The notes: generated by a model from the letters alone, not told the origin. DNA of 64,000 nucleotides from Streptomyces katrae (GCF_000717655.1 NZ_JNZY01000022.1:62001-126000); one strand, 5' to 3'. Shown: positions 1 to 8,971, counted from the stretch's first letter. Numbers and translations are program-made.

Positions 1-84
1 GAGGTCCGGGCCTCGGCCGAGTTCCTCGCGCTGACCCGGGCCGAACTCGCCGCCCTGGCCGCCGGATCCGGGAGCGACACGTAG
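1..84 (+). CDS. C-terminal end of an unidentified protein (partial)
   Basis: The window opens inside a reading frame that stays open from base 1 to a TAG at 82-84 and encodes 27 residues ending in ALAAGSGSDT. The piece is Ala/Leu/Glu-rich and looks helical, with codon use typical of Streptomyces genes. It is too short to assign to a family. It is followed by a palindrome and then more than 500 bases without a convincing gene, so it is probably the last gene before the biosynthetic cluster. Confidence 0.5.
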   Translation, partial: EVRASAEFLALTRAELAALAAGSGSDT

Positions 85-632
85 GCCGGGACCGCGTCGC
101 CCGCTGATTTCGCCGCGGAATCCTCGCCACCGGTGGCGAGAACCTGCGCGCGTCCGTGCGCCGCCCGCGTCTGCGCGGGGCCCATCGCGGCGCCGCCGCA
201 GCGGCCGGGGCGGAGCCGTGTCCACCGTGCGCCCGCGGATTGCGGCCGGTCGTCGGGCCCGTTCCGCATTCCTGATGTTCTCCTTACAGACCTCACGACA
301 CCTGCTGTGTAAAGCCCAATTCTCGCCACGAGTTGCTTCTGGACTCGGCTGAAGAAGCGTCAATATGCTGACCTGCAAAAAAGTTCAAGAGTTGTGTAAT
401 GTGACTGACGTCGCATCATTCGGACTGCCGCGGCGTTAACGATCATTGCTAGAGTCCAAAAATGGCCAGCCGATTTTTCGGGTGTGCCGGAATTGACCTC
501 GGGATCGGAGATCACCTTTCCGAGGTGCGCCGCCCGCTCGGACTCCGTGGCGGCGACCCAAGTGGAACCAGAGCGCGCCGCCGGCCGATGATCTCGGTCG
601 AGGCGGGCCGAGACGGGGAAGGGCCGTGCCTC
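85..632. other. Intergenic region upstream of the phosphonate cluster
   Basis: No convincing gene lies here. Bases 85-280 are very GC-rich. Bases 280-470 are clearly more AT-rich and look like a promoter region for the plus-strand cluster genes, with a possible -10 element TAGAGT at 450-455. An ATG at 462 sits where a transcript from that element could begin, so a leaderless longer form of the following gene cannot be excluded. I could not identify SARP heptamer repeats with confidence. Confidence 0.5.
123..140. terminator. 18-bp perfect palindrome after the first gene
   Basis: CTCGCCACCGGTGGCGAG is a perfect palindrome 39 bases past the stop of the upstream gene. It can form a short hairpin and may end that transcript. 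There is no T tract, so it could equally be an operator for a dimeric regulator. Confidence 0.35.
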
Positions 633-1415
633 ATGACGTATGACACCTCCGGGGTAATCGCTGCGTTAGGGAGCCGCAACCTGCTCCCGGACGAGTACGA
701 GACGGTGTTCGCGAGCGGCTCCTTGATCAGAGGCTGGGGCAACCCCACCAGCGACCTCGACGTCCACGTGGTCACCAAGGACGTCTGGGTCAGCACGATC
801 GACGAGACCAACCACGTCGCTCTGGAACCGAACACGCTCCAGTACGAGGGCACGTTCGTGGACGGCCGCCGATGGGACATCGAGTACTGGACCTCGTCCC
901 AGCTGGAGCAGGTCCTCTCGAAGGTCTCCCAGGAGCAGTTCGCCGACGACCAGGGCACCTGGCGCACCCTGAGCTACCACGAGATCGCCATGCTGGAGCG
1001 GCTCCCGTACGCCGCCGCCGCCGATGACGGCGCCTGGCTGACGGCCACCCGCGAGCGGCTCGCGGCCTCGGCCCACCGGTCGGTGCTGATCGTGAACTCG
1101 CTCAAGCAGGCCGACAGTTACACCGAGGACGCGGCCGGCCAGATCGCCAGGGGCGACCTGTACAGCGCGGTCATCGCGACCAAGAACGCCTTCAACCACT
1201 CCGTCGACGCGCTTCAGGCGAGCCTCGGCCAGTTCGGCAGCCTGTGGCCGAAGTGGCGGGCCAGGCGCATGGAGATCCTCAACCCCGGGCTGCTGCCGTT
1301 CGACGCGTACTGGGCCATCGAGACGATGCGCTCCTTCGACCCCGACAACCCGCAGAAGTGGGTCGAGGAGACCATCGCCGTCTGCCAGCGGATCTCCATG
1401 GAGGTGTCGGTCTGA
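633..1415 (+). CDS. Nucleotidyltransferase-fold protein of the phosphonate cluster
   Basis: This 260-residue protein has the polymerase-beta-type nucleotidyltransferase signature: GS at residues 29-30, then SDLDV at 40-44, with two of the metal-binding acids in DLD. The C-terminal half is helical and resembles the helper domain of antibiotic nucleotidyltransferases. Such enzymes transfer an NMP to a hydroxyl, phosphate or carboxylate; the substrate here is unknown. Its stop overlaps the start of the PqqD gene by one base, suggesting a coupled pair. The 633 ATG was chosen because it places the motif at a normal distance from the N terminus; the 57 residues that a start at 462 would add look non-conserved. 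Codon 12 is TTA (666-668), so translation probably needs bldA tRNA. Confidence 0.75.
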   Translation: MTYDTSGVIAALGSRNLLPDEYETVFASGSLIRGWGNPTSDLDVHVVTKDVWVSTIDETNHVALEPNTLQYEGTFVDGRRWDIEYWTSSQLEQVLSKVSQEQFADDQGTWRTLSYHEIAMLERLPYAAAADDGAWLTATRERLAASAHRSVLIVNSLKQADSYTEDAAGQIARGDLYSAVIATKNAFNHSVDALQASLGQFGSLWPKWRARRMEILNPGLLPFDAYWAIETMRSFDPDNPQKWVEETIAVCQRISMEVSV

Positions 1416-1738
1416 TGCCGCTCGACGAAACTCCGCTCGATAAAAACCTGCAGGTGGGGCCCGGTTCGGTGGCCTCGCTCCCGCTGAACGTGAAGATCCG
1501 CAATCACCGCGGCACGACGGTGGTCGGCGGGTACGAGCACTTCTTCGAGCTGACCGCCTCCGCCGCCCACATCTGGCGGCAGATAGACGGAAAGCGCACC
1601 GTGAGCGATATCGCCGCGCTGATCGCCGAGGAATACGAGATCGATCAGGAATCCGTGGTGCAGGACATCGTCGAGCTCTTCACGGAACTCGCGCAGCACG
1701 ATGTCCTGAACATTGCGCAAGGCGATTCTCGGAGCTGA
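1415..1738 (+). CDS. PqqD-family RiPP recognition element protein
   Basis: This 107-residue protein has the typical PqqD winged-helix pattern: a beta region around residues 20-45, then ELTASAAHIW, IDGKRTVSDIAALIAEEY and a closing helix ending near HDVL. PqqD/RRE proteins bind leader peptides of ribosomally made peptides (RiPPs) and present them to modifying enzymes. In lasso peptide systems the equivalent B1 protein binds a YxxP motif, and the small peptide encoded at 22930-22998 has YIKP. The start overlaps the preceding stop by one base (TGATG), so the two genes are probably co-translated. The family call is firm; the partner peptide is inferred. Confidence 0.88.
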   Translation: MPLDETPLDKNLQVGPGSVASLPLNVKIRNHRGTTVVGGYEHFFELTASAAHIWRQIDGKRTVSDIAALIAEEYEIDQESVVQDIVELFTELAQHDVLNIAQGDSRS

Positions 1739-1802
1739 ATTCCACAAGGGGCGACCGCCTCCTGCACATTTGCCCGTGGGTTTGAAATTTCGGGGGCATC
1801 AC

Positions 1803-3848
1803 ATGCTGGACGATCTCCAGTTCGATGTATTCGGTCCGCTGACCGTACGGCGGAACGGCGAGTTATTAGAGATTCCTCAGGCGAAACACCGGGTCGTGCT
1901 GGCGGCCCTGCTGCTCCGCGCCAACCGCACCCTCACCGCGGAGGAGCTCATCCAGCAGCTGTGGGGCGGCGAACCCCCGCTGACCGCACGCAAGACGCTC
2001 CAGGGGTACATCGCCCGCCTGCGCAAGGTGCTGGGCGCCGACGTTGTCGTCAGCCGGGCCTCCGGCTACGCGATCGCGATCGAAGGCGAGCGGCTCGACC
2101 TCGACCGGTTCAATCTCCTCCTGCACAAGGCGGAACTCAGCTCCGAACCGGCCGAACGCGCCGGGCTGTTCCGGGCGGCGTTGGAGCAGACCAATGGCAC
2201 CCCGCTCGTCGACATCCCCTCGCAATACCTCCACCAGGGTGACGGGGCGGCCTTGCTCGAACGCTGGTTGAATGCCACGGAAAGCTGGGCCGACGCCGAA
2301 ATGGCCGTGGGGCGCTGTGCCGAGGTCCTGCCCCGGCTCAGGGCCCTCGTATCCGAACACCCTTTCAGGGAAAGCGCGTGGGGCCGGCTGATGACGGCCC
2401 TGTACAAGGCGGGCCGGCAGGGCGAGGCCCTCGCCGCGTACCAGGAGGCCCGGCGCCTGCTGTCGGAGGAACTCGGCGTGGAACCCGGCGAGGAACTCCG
2501 CGCCGCCCACCGGCAGATCCTCGCCGGGCCCGCCGCCCGGTCCGACGGCGAGCCGGATCCGGCGCCGCGCGCCCCGGCCGGCGGCGGCAGTGGGAGCGGC
2601 AACGGCGGTGGCGGCAGGGGCCCGCGCCGGGTCGCCGGCGCCGCCGGGCGTCCGGCCTCCCCGTACACCCTCCCGCCGCGCCTCGCCGAATTCGCCCGGC
2701 CCGGCATCGAGGCGGAGCTGATCCAGCGGCTGCGGGACGTCTCCCGGGACGGCGCGGAGCGCACCGTCCCGCAGACGCTCAACCTGTACGGGGCCGCCGG
2801 GGTCGGCAAGACCACCATGGCGGTCCGGGTCGCCCACGCCGTCAGCCCCGTCTTCCCCGACGGCCAGCTGTACGTCGAACTCCAGCGCGGGGAGGGCTTC
2901 CGCGAGCCGGCCGACGTGCTCGGCGAGCTGGTGCGCGCGCTCGGGGTCGCCCCCGGCGCGGTGCCCGCGGAGTTCGCCGACCTGGTGGCCCTGTACCGGG
3001 GGCTGCTCTCCCACCGGCGGGTGCTGATCGTGCTGGACGGGGCGCGCGACGAGGCCCAGGTACGGCCGCTGCTGCCGGCCTCGCCGACCTGTGCGGCCGT
3101 GGTGACCAGCCTGGAGATGCTGTCCACCCTGGGCGGCACCCGGCACGTACGCCTCGGGCTGCTGTCGGCGGAGGAGTCCCGCGAGATCCTGGCCCGGATC
3201 GTCGGCCGCGAGCGGGTGGCGGCCGAGGAGGGGGCCGCGGAGGACCTGGTGCGGTACTGCGGGCGGCTGCCCCTGGCCATCCGGATCGTCGGCGCGCGCC
3301 TGCTGGAGCGGCCGCACTGGCGCCTGGAGACGCTCGCCCGGCGGCTGGAGTCGGACCGCAGGAGGCTCGACGAGCTGGTGGTCGGGGACCTCGGCGTCCG
3401 CGAGAGCCTGGCGGTCGGCTACGCCGCCCTGGACGCCCCGGAGCGGAGGGCGTTCCGGCTGCTCAGCCTGCTGGAGATGGCCTCGTTCCCGGTACGGGTG
3501 GCCGCGGCGGCGCTGGGCCTGCCGGACGACCGCGCGGAGGAGACCCTCGAGCGGCTGACCGCGCAGCACCTGCTGGACGCCGACTTCGTCCAGGGCAGCG
3601 GGGTGCGCTTCTCGTACCACCCGCTGGTCCGGCTGTACGCGCGGGAGCTCACGTTCGACGTGGACTCGATGCAGAGCCGGCACGGCGCGGTGCAGAACGC
3701 ACTGGCCGCCTGGTACACGAGGCCGGCCGGAGCGCTGGTCCCGCTGCGGGCCAGCGCGTCGCCCGGGCCCGGACCGGCCGTGCGCGCCGGAGCCGGAGCC
3801 GCCGTTCCCGCTGCCGCCCTGCCACCGGAGCTCGGCTTCACCGCCTGA
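1803..3848 (+). CDS. SARP-family activator with NB-ARC ATPase domain
   Basis: This 681-residue regulator has an OmpR-type winged helix at residues 1-95, a bacterial transcriptional activation (BTAD) domain at about 96-245, a Gly/Ala/Pro linker at about 247-290, and an NB-ARC ATPase with P-loop GAAGVGKTT at 330-338. It stops soon after the ATPase and lacks the TPR array of full AfsR, so it is a medium-size SARP. It is the obvious pathway-specific activator of this cluster. Codons 21 and 22 are both TTA (1863-1868), an unusual double bldA checkpoint at the very start of the message. The ATG at 1803 follows a GGGGG stretch and begins exactly at the conserved winged helix; an upstream in-frame start at 1713 overlaps pqqD and looks unlikely. 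Confidence 0.88.
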   Translation: MLDDLQFDVFGPLTVRRNGELLEIPQAKHRVVLAALLLRANRTLTAEELIQQLWGGEPPLTARKTLQGYIARLRKVLGADVVVSRASGYAIAIEGERLDLDRFNLLLHKAELSSEPAERAGLFRAALEQTNGTPLVDIPSQYLHQGDGAALLERWLNATESWADAEMAVGRCAEVLPRLRALVSEHPFRESAWGRLMTALYKAGRQGEALAAYQEARRLLSEELGVEPGEELRAAHRQILAGPAARSDGEPDPAPRAPAGGGSGSGNGGGGRGPRRVAGAAGRPASPYTLPPRLAEFARPGIEAELIQRLRDVSRDGAERTVPQTLNLYGAAGVGKTTMAVRVAHAVSPVFPDGQLYVELQRGEGFREPADVLGELVRALGVAPGAVPAEFADLVALYRGLLSHRRVLIVLDGARDEAQVRPLLPASPTCAAVVTSLEMLSTLGGTRHVRLGLLSAEESREILARIVGRERVAAEEGAAEDLVRYCGRLPLAIRIVGARLLERPHWRLETLARRLESDRRRLDELVVGDLGVRESLAVGYAALDAPERRAFRLLSLLEMASFPVRVAAAALGLPDDRAEETLERLTAQHLLDADFVQGSGVRFSYHPLVRLYARELTFDVDSMQSRHGAVQNALAAWYTRPAGALVPLRASASPGPGPAVRAGAGAAVPAAALPPELGFTA

Positions 3849-3980
3849 GCCCCACGACCCCACGACACGACCCGCCCCCGCACGATCCCCACACCCCCCA
3901 CGTCCCGTCCCCCGCCCGGCCGCCCGAGGTGCGTCACCCCTCGGTCCCCGGCCCACGGGGAGATCCGAGGAGAACCGACC

Positions 3981-5288
3981 TTGATCGAACGCTATTCCAC
4001 TCCGGAGATGGCCGCGCTCTGGACCGAGGAGCACAAGTACGAGACCTGGACGCGCGTCGAAGTGCTCGCGACCACGGCCCAGGCCGAACTGGGCGTCGTG
4101 GACCAGGGCAGCCTGGACGACATCCGCCGCGCCCCCGTCCCCGCCGTCGCCCGCATCCGGGAGCTGGAGCTCACCCGCGACCACGAGATCCTCGCGTTCC
4201 TCGCGGCCTACACGGAGACGATGCCGGCCGCCTCCGCCCGGTGGGTGCACCACGGGATGACGAGCTACGACCTCGTCGACACCTCTCTCGGACACATCCT
4301 GGCGCGCAGTTGCGACCTCGTGCTGAACGCCGCCCGTACGTTCGCCGAACTGCTCGTGGAGCGCGCCCTGGAGCACTGGGACACGGTGTGCATCGCCCGC
4401 ACCCACGGCATCCACGCCGAGCCCACCACCTTCGGCCAGAAGCTCGCCGTGCACGCCTTCGCCCTCCACCGCAGCATCGGCCGGCTGACCGCGGCCCGCG
4501 CCGCCGTCGCCGTGGGCACCGTCTCCGGGCCCGTGGGCACGTACGCGCACATCTCCCCGTACGTCGAGGAGCGGGTCTGCGGGCAACTCGGGCTCGGCGT
4601 CGAGCCGATGCCGACCCAGGTGGTGGCGCGCGACCGGCATGCCGAGCTGCTGTCCGCGCTCGCCGTGACGGGGGCCGTCGTCGAGCAGTTCGCCCTCGAG
4701 ATGCGGATGCTGCAGCGCACCGAGGTCGGGGAGGTCGACGAGCCGCGCACCAGCGCCTACCAGGGGTCGAGCGCGATGCCCCACAAGCGCAACCCGACGA
4801 CGAGCGAGCGGCTGTGCGGCCTCGCCCGGATCCTGCGCTCCAACGCCGGGGCGGCCTACGAGAACGTCGCGCTGTGGCACGAGCGGGACCTCGCGCACTC
4901 CTCCGTGGAGCGCGTCATCCTGCCCGACAGCCTGACCGTGGCCCACTACCAGCTCGTCTCGGCCGCCGGGCTGCTGCGCGGGCTGCGGGTGTTCCCCGAG
5001 CGCATGGCGCGCAACATCGACGCCACCCGGGGCCTGGTCTACAGCTCCGAGGTGTTCCTGGACCTGGTCGACCGGGGCCGGGACCGCGAGGAGGCCTACC
5101 GGCTGGTCCAGGCCGCGGCCACCGACGCGTGGGAGACCGGCACGAGCCTCGCCGAGGGCCTCGGCTCCCGCGGTGTGGACGTCACCGGTGAGCAAATGGA
5201 CCCGCGGCGGTTCCTCGGCAACCGCGACCACCTGAAATCCCGACTGACCGAACTGAGCAAGGAGCTGCAAGACCATGTGGAAGTGTGA
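3981..5288 (+). CDS. Fumarase/adenylosuccinate-lyase-family lyase, probably releasing acetylhydrazine (FzmR-like)
   Basis: This 435-residue protein is PurB-like, with THGIHAEP at residues 141-148 and the superfamily signature GSSAMPHKRNP at 262-272. The superfamily eliminates fumarate from N-succinyl compounds. In fosfazinomycin and kinamycin biosynthesis a homologous lyase removes fumarate from N-acetyl-hydrazinosuccinate to give acetylhydrazine. The neighbouring GNAT, amidase and glutamine-synthetase-like genes support the same role here rather than purine synthesis. The start is TTG at 3981, preceded by GAGGAG with good spacing. The 3' end overlaps the GNAT gene by 14 bases. The family is certain; the hydrazine role is inferred from context. 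Confidence 0.85.
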   Translation: MIERYSTPEMAALWTEEHKYETWTRVEVLATTAQAELGVVDQGSLDDIRRAPVPAVARIRELELTRDHEILAFLAAYTETMPAASARWVHHGMTSYDLVDTSLGHILARSCDLVLNAARTFAELLVERALEHWDTVCIARTHGIHAEPTTFGQKLAVHAFALHRSIGRLTAARAAVAVGTVSGPVGTYAHISPYVEERVCGQLGLGVEPMPTQVVARDRHAELLSALAVTGAVVEQFALEMRMLQRTEVGEVDEPRTSAYQGSSAMPHKRNPTTSERLCGLARILRSNAGAAYENVALWHERDLAHSSVERVILPDSLTVAHYQLVSAAGLLRGLRVFPERMARNIDATRGLVYSSEVFLDLVDRGRDREEAYRLVQAAATDAWETGTSLAEGLGSRGVDVTGEQMDPRRFLGNRDHLKSRLTELSKELQDHVEV

Positions 5289-5679
5289 GCCCGTCGTCGG
5301 TGCCAGCCTCGACGTCACCGAAGTCACCGCCCTGTACCGCGCGTCCACCCTCGGCGAACGCCGTCCCGTCGAGGACGTCGAGCGGTTCACCCGGATGCTC
5401 GCCGGCGCCAACCTCGTGATCACGGCGCGCCTCGACGGCCGGCTCATCGGCATCGCGCGCTCGATCACCGACGGCTCGTACGTCACGTACCTGAGCGACA
5501 TCGCCGTCGACGCCGAGTTCCAGCGGCGCGGCGTGGGCCGGGACCTGATCCGGGCCACCCGTGAGGCCGCGCCGCAGGCCAAGCTCGTGCTGCTCTCGGC
5601 GCCGGCCGCCGTCGCGTACTACCCCCACATCGGGTTCACCCGCCACGAGTCCGCATGGACCCTCGATGCGCTCGGCTGA
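5275..5679 (+). CDS. GNAT N-acetyltransferase, probably acetylating hydrazinosuccinate (FzmQ-like)
   Basis: This is a compact 134-residue GNAT enzyme. The acetyl-CoA loop is the Q-R-R-G-V-G-R segment near residue 84, and a later AYYPHIGF segment is typical of the C-terminal part of the fold. In the fosfazinomycin/kinamycin cassette a GNAT acetylates hydrazinosuccinic acid before the lyase acts. The 14-base overlap with the lyase gene suggests tight coupling of the two steps. The GNAT fold is clear; the substrate is inferred from gene context. Confidence 0.83.
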   Translation: MWKCEPVVGASLDVTEVTALYRASTLGERRPVEDVERFTRMLAGANLVITARLDGRLIGIARSITDGSYVTYLSDIAVDAEFQRRGVGRDLIRATREAAPQAKLVLLSAPAAVAYYPHIGFTRHESAWTLDALG

Positions 5680-5754
5680 ACCCGGGCCCCGCGGGGTCGG
5701 CCGTCCTTCCCCGATCCCGAACCGCCGTCGAATGACGTTCCGTAGGTGACGACA

Positions 5755-7524
5755 ATGCAGCTGAAGACGCCCGGATTCGATGCCCAGGTCAAGGCGGCCG
5801 CCGAGCGGGCGCGTGCCTGCGGCCTGGCCGCCGACGCGATACGGATAGCGGCCACCCTCGACGGGATGGTCCCCGAGCAGGTCGGCCGAGCGGCCATGGG
5901 GCTCGGCGAGCGCGTGTACACGGAGATCGCCGAGTCCCAGGTGGCCGGTTTCGCTCCGACCGGCGGACCCGAGGCCGGGGACGGGGCCGATGGCCCGGCC
6001 CGCGCCGGAGCCGGCACCGGCGCCGACAGCGCCGCCGGGGACCTGCTGGTGCTGACCGGGACCGGGCGGCTGCGCGTCGTCCCGGCCGGTACGCAGCCCG
6101 CCGGCGGCGAGGACGGCGAGCCGCTCGGCACCCTCAAGTGGCAGTCCCGGCCGGAGTCCCTGGGCCGGCTGTGGACCCTGGCCCAGGACGTCCAGCGGCT
6201 GCAGTTCGAGGAGATCCACCGCTGGCTCGCGCAGCAGGGCGCCGAGCCGGTCCGCGAGCGGATCGACGCCGTCGCGCACGCCCTGGTCCACATGGCCCCG
6301 GTGCTGCTGTACGTCGGCGACCGCTTCTACAGCAACCTCGGCAAGTTCAGCAATCTGCCCGGGCGTTCGATGGCTCCGGGGGCCGAAGGGTCCGTGCTCA
6401 CCGCGCTCCGGGAGACCCCGGCCGCGCACTGGTCCCCCGAGGACGCCACCTTCGTCGTGTGCATGTACGCGCTCATCAGCTCGGGTTCCCCGGTCCGGGC
6501 CGAAGAGTTCAACGGCGTACAGCTGGCCCCGGACCGGCTGTCGGACTTCCTCCGCGAGCGCATCGAGGCGTACGGGGCCGAGCTCCCGGACCTCGCCGGC
6601 GAGCCGACGGGCGCCGCGCTCGACGCCCTGGCCGCCGCCTGCGCGGGCGGGCGGGCGGAGCTGTTACGCCGCGGCGCCGTGTTCTACCGGGAGATCAACG
6701 GCGCCTCCCTGCACAAGCGGGAGCGGATCATGGCCGAGCCCCTGGGCTGGGACGAGCTCCCGGCGCCGGTGGCGGGCCTGCTCTCCGGCGTCGCGGGCCG
6801 GCCCTTCCCCGTCGCGGCCTCGCCCGAGACGGTGCGGGCGTACGCCGAGGAGGCCGTGGAGCGCGTCCTGCGGCTGGCCCCGCCCGCCGGGTTCACCAGC
6901 GCGTACGAGGGGTTCCTCCACCGGTTCTTCGAGACGCTGGCCGACGCCCTGGACTGCGACGTCGTGATGGGCCGCGGCCCCAAGAGCGTCGCCGTGCTGC
7001 ACAGCGACCACCCGGCCGAGGACCGGATAGCCCTGGCCACCCGCGACTTCTACTGCTGCGTCGCGCCCGGCGGCGCCTTCGCGCGGAAGTTCGCCGACGA
7101 CCGGTCCGCACTCGCCCGGACCCTGTCCGCGTACAGCGCGCGGATGCGCTACAACACCTGGCACTACCTGCCGCACAGCATGTCCTGGACCGAGGAGTCC
7201 CCGGGCCGCGACGACTGGTTCTTCGCGCCGATGACGGCCGACATCACCAACTGGTCCGACCAGCACCACACCGGACACGTCACGTTCGGCGTCCGGCACG
7301 CCCTGCGCGTCCCGCTCGGCATCGTGCTGGAGGGCGCGTACCGTCCCGGCCTGTACGACCTGCGGCTGCTGCGCACCTCCGGCGCCGAGTTCGAGCTGCA
7401 CCACCTGCGGGCGGCCATGGTGACGGGCCGGATCCAGGCGCTGCTGCACCAGGCGGCCGCCGACCGGGGCCTGGAGGTCGGCGACTTCGACAACGGCTGG
7501 TACCGGGCCTTCCATGGCTCCTGA
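5755..7524 (+). CDS. Unknown 589-residue protein inside the hydrazine cassette
   Basis: I do not recognise this family. The N-terminal third is Ala/Gly-rich and includes an acidic, probably flexible stretch near residues 65-105. The rest contains many conserved-looking Trp, His and Tyr residues, for example NTWHYLPHSMSW and WSDQHHTGHVTFG, which could form a metal or substrate site. No signal peptide or membrane helix is seen. It lies between the GNAT and amidase genes and overlaps the amidase by 11 bases, so it is probably part of the hydrazine-synthon pathway. An N-N bond-forming step is one possibility, but that is speculation. The start at 5755 was chosen because AGGTGA lies just upstream; a GTG at 5746 falls inside that ribosome site. 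Residue 304 is a TTA codon (6664-6666). Confidence 0.75.
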   Translation: MQLKTPGFDAQVKAAAERARACGLAADAIRIAATLDGMVPEQVGRAAMGLGERVYTEIAESQVAGFAPTGGPEAGDGADGPARAGAGTGADSAAGDLLVLTGTGRLRVVPAGTQPAGGEDGEPLGTLKWQSRPESLGRLWTLAQDVQRLQFEEIHRWLAQQGAEPVRERIDAVAHALVHMAPVLLYVGDRFYSNLGKFSNLPGRSMAPGAEGSVLTALRETPAAHWSPEDATFVVCMYALISSGSPVRAEEFNGVQLAPDRLSDFLRERIEAYGAELPDLAGEPTGAALDALAAACAGGRAELLRRGAVFYREINGASLHKRERIMAEPLGWDELPAPVAGLLSGVAGRPFPVAASPETVRAYAEEAVERVLRLAPPAGFTSAYEGFLHRFFETLADALDCDVVMGRGPKSVAVLHSDHPAEDRIALATRDFYCCVAPGGAFARKFADDRSALARTLSAYSARMRYNTWHYLPHSMSWTEESPGRDDWFFAPMTADITNWSDQHHTGHVTFGVRHALRVPLGIVLEGAYRPGLYDLRLLRTSGAEFELHHLRAAMVTGRIQALLHQAAADRGLEVGDFDNGWYRAFHGS

Positions 7525-8971
7525 GCTGCAGTACGCCGACATCCGCAGCCTCCGCGCGGCGTACGGGGACGGCAGCCTGCTGCCCTCGGAGCACCTGGCC
7601 GCCACCTTCGCGCTGCTGGACCGGTGGGAGCCGCGGATCGGGGCGTTCCTGACCCTCGCCCGCGAGCGCGCCACGGCCGAGGCCGAGGCCGCGGACCGGC
7701 TGCTCCACCGGTACGGGAAGTCCGTCTGGGCGGACCGGCCGCTGCTCGGCATGCCCGTCTCGGTCAAGGACCTGACCCCGACGGAGGGCGTCCGGACCAC
7801 CCGCGGCTCCCTGCTGCACGCCGACGCCGTGCCCCGCCGGGACGCACCGGCCGTGGCCCGGCTGCGGGCCGCGGGCGCCGTGGTCATCGGCAAGACCAAC
7901 ACCACCGAGGGCGGGTGGAGCGCGGCCGGGGTGAACCGGCTGCAGGGTCCGACGCGCAATCCGTGGGATCCCGCCCGTACGCCCGGCGGGTCCAGCGCCG
8001 GTGCGGCCGCCTCGGTGGCCGTGGGCATCGGCGTGGGCGCCACCGGCACCGACGGCGCCGGGTCGATCCGCATCCCCGCGTCGTTCTGCGGGGTCGTCGG
8101 GTTCAAGCCCTCGCTGGGCCGGATCCCGTACGTCCCGCAGAGCCCGGAGGAGCTGTCCCACCTGGGGCCGCTGACCCGGACGGTGGCCGACGCGGCCCTG
8201 CTCACGCAGGTGATGTCCGGCTACGACGCGGGCGATCCGCTGTCCTTCGGGGTGCCCGGCGAGCCGACCGGGGACCCCGAGGCCGCGGCCGGGCGGCTCC
8301 CGCGGCTGCGCATCGGCTGGATCCCCTCGCTGGGCGATCCCGCGCCGCAGCCCGGCATCGCGGCCGCCGCCCGGCGTGCCGTCGAGGCGCTGGCCGCCCG
8401 GGGGCACACGGTCGAGGAGATCCCGCCGCCGTTCGAGGACCCGTACCCGGCGCTGGAGACGATCCTGGCGGGCTGGGAGGCGGCTGCCCACACGCGCGAC
8501 CTGGACGAGGTCGCAGACCGCCTCGACCCGGGCCGGCTCGAGGTCATCCGGTACGGGCGCGGGCTGAGCGCCGCCCGGCTGGCCAGGGCGTACGAGACGC
8601 GGGCCGTGCTGCGGGCCCGCAGCCAGGCCCTGATGGAGCGGTACGACCTGCTGGCCATGCCGACCGTGGCCATCGAGCCGTTCGCCGCCGAGCTCCACGA
8701 GCCGCCGGACCCGGTCCGCAAGGGCGCCCTGTCCTGGCTGGCGTGGGCGCCCGAGGCCTACACGTTCAACCTGACCGGCCAGCCCGCGGTGTCCGTCCCG
8801 GCGGGCCGCTCGCCCGGGGGCCTGCCCGTCGGCCTGCAACTGGTGGGCGGCCGCCATGACGACCTGCGGGTCCTGGCCGCCGCGTACCAGCTGGAACAGG
8901 CGCACCCCTGGCACCACGAGTACGCAGCACTCACCGCACCACGCCCGGAAACCGAAGGGGAACCGACATGA
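7514..8971 (+). CDS. Amidase-signature family hydrolase (FzmO-like)
   Basis: This 485-residue protein has the full Ser-cisSer-Lys machinery: Lys85 in VSVKDLTP, the cis-Ser in TPGGSSAG (158-163) and the nucleophile Ser184 in GTDGAGSIRIPAS. The family hydrolyses or transfers amide and hydrazide acyl groups. In the fosfazinomycin/kinamycin route an amidase acts on acetylhydrazine so that hydrazine can pass to a glutamyl carrier. It overlaps the gene before by 11 bases and the glutamine-synthetase-like gene after by 4, which supports one operon. The family is certain; the substrate is inferred. Confidence 0.87.
   Translation: MAPELQYADIRSLRAAYGDGSLLPSEHLAATFALLDRWEPRIGAFLTLARERATAEAEAADRLLHRYGKSVWADRPLLGMPVSVKDLTPTEGVRTTRGSLLHADAVPRRDAPAVARLRAAGAVVIGKTNTTEGGWSAAGVNRLQGPTRNPWDPARTPGGSSAGAAASVAVGIGVGATGTDGAGSIRIPASFCGVVGFKPSLGRIPYVPQSPEELSHLGPLTRTVADAALLTQVMSGYDAGDPLSFGVPGEPTGDPEAAAGRLPRLRIGWIPSLGDPAPQPGIAAAARRAVEALAARGHTVEEIPPPFEDPYPALETILAGWEAAAHTRDLDEVADRLDPGRLEVIRYGRGLSAARLARAYETRAVLRARSQALMERYDLLAMPTVAIEPFAAELHEPPDPVRKGALSWLAWAPEAYTFNLTGQPAVSVPAGRSPGGLPVGLQLVGGRHDDLRVLAAAYQLEQAHPWHHEYAALTAPRPETEGEPT

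Noticed and set aside
462..632. N-terminal extension of the nucleotidyltransferase from an ATG at 462
   Set aside because: The extra 57 residues look non-conserved, and the motif spacing fits a start at 633. A leaderless transcript remains possible but unproven.
1866..5582. Very long open frame on the minus strand opposite the SARP, lyase and GNAT genes
   Set aside because: It is antisense to genes with strong family motifs and reflects GC-rich third positions; its protein is low-complexity Arg/Gly/Pro with no motif.
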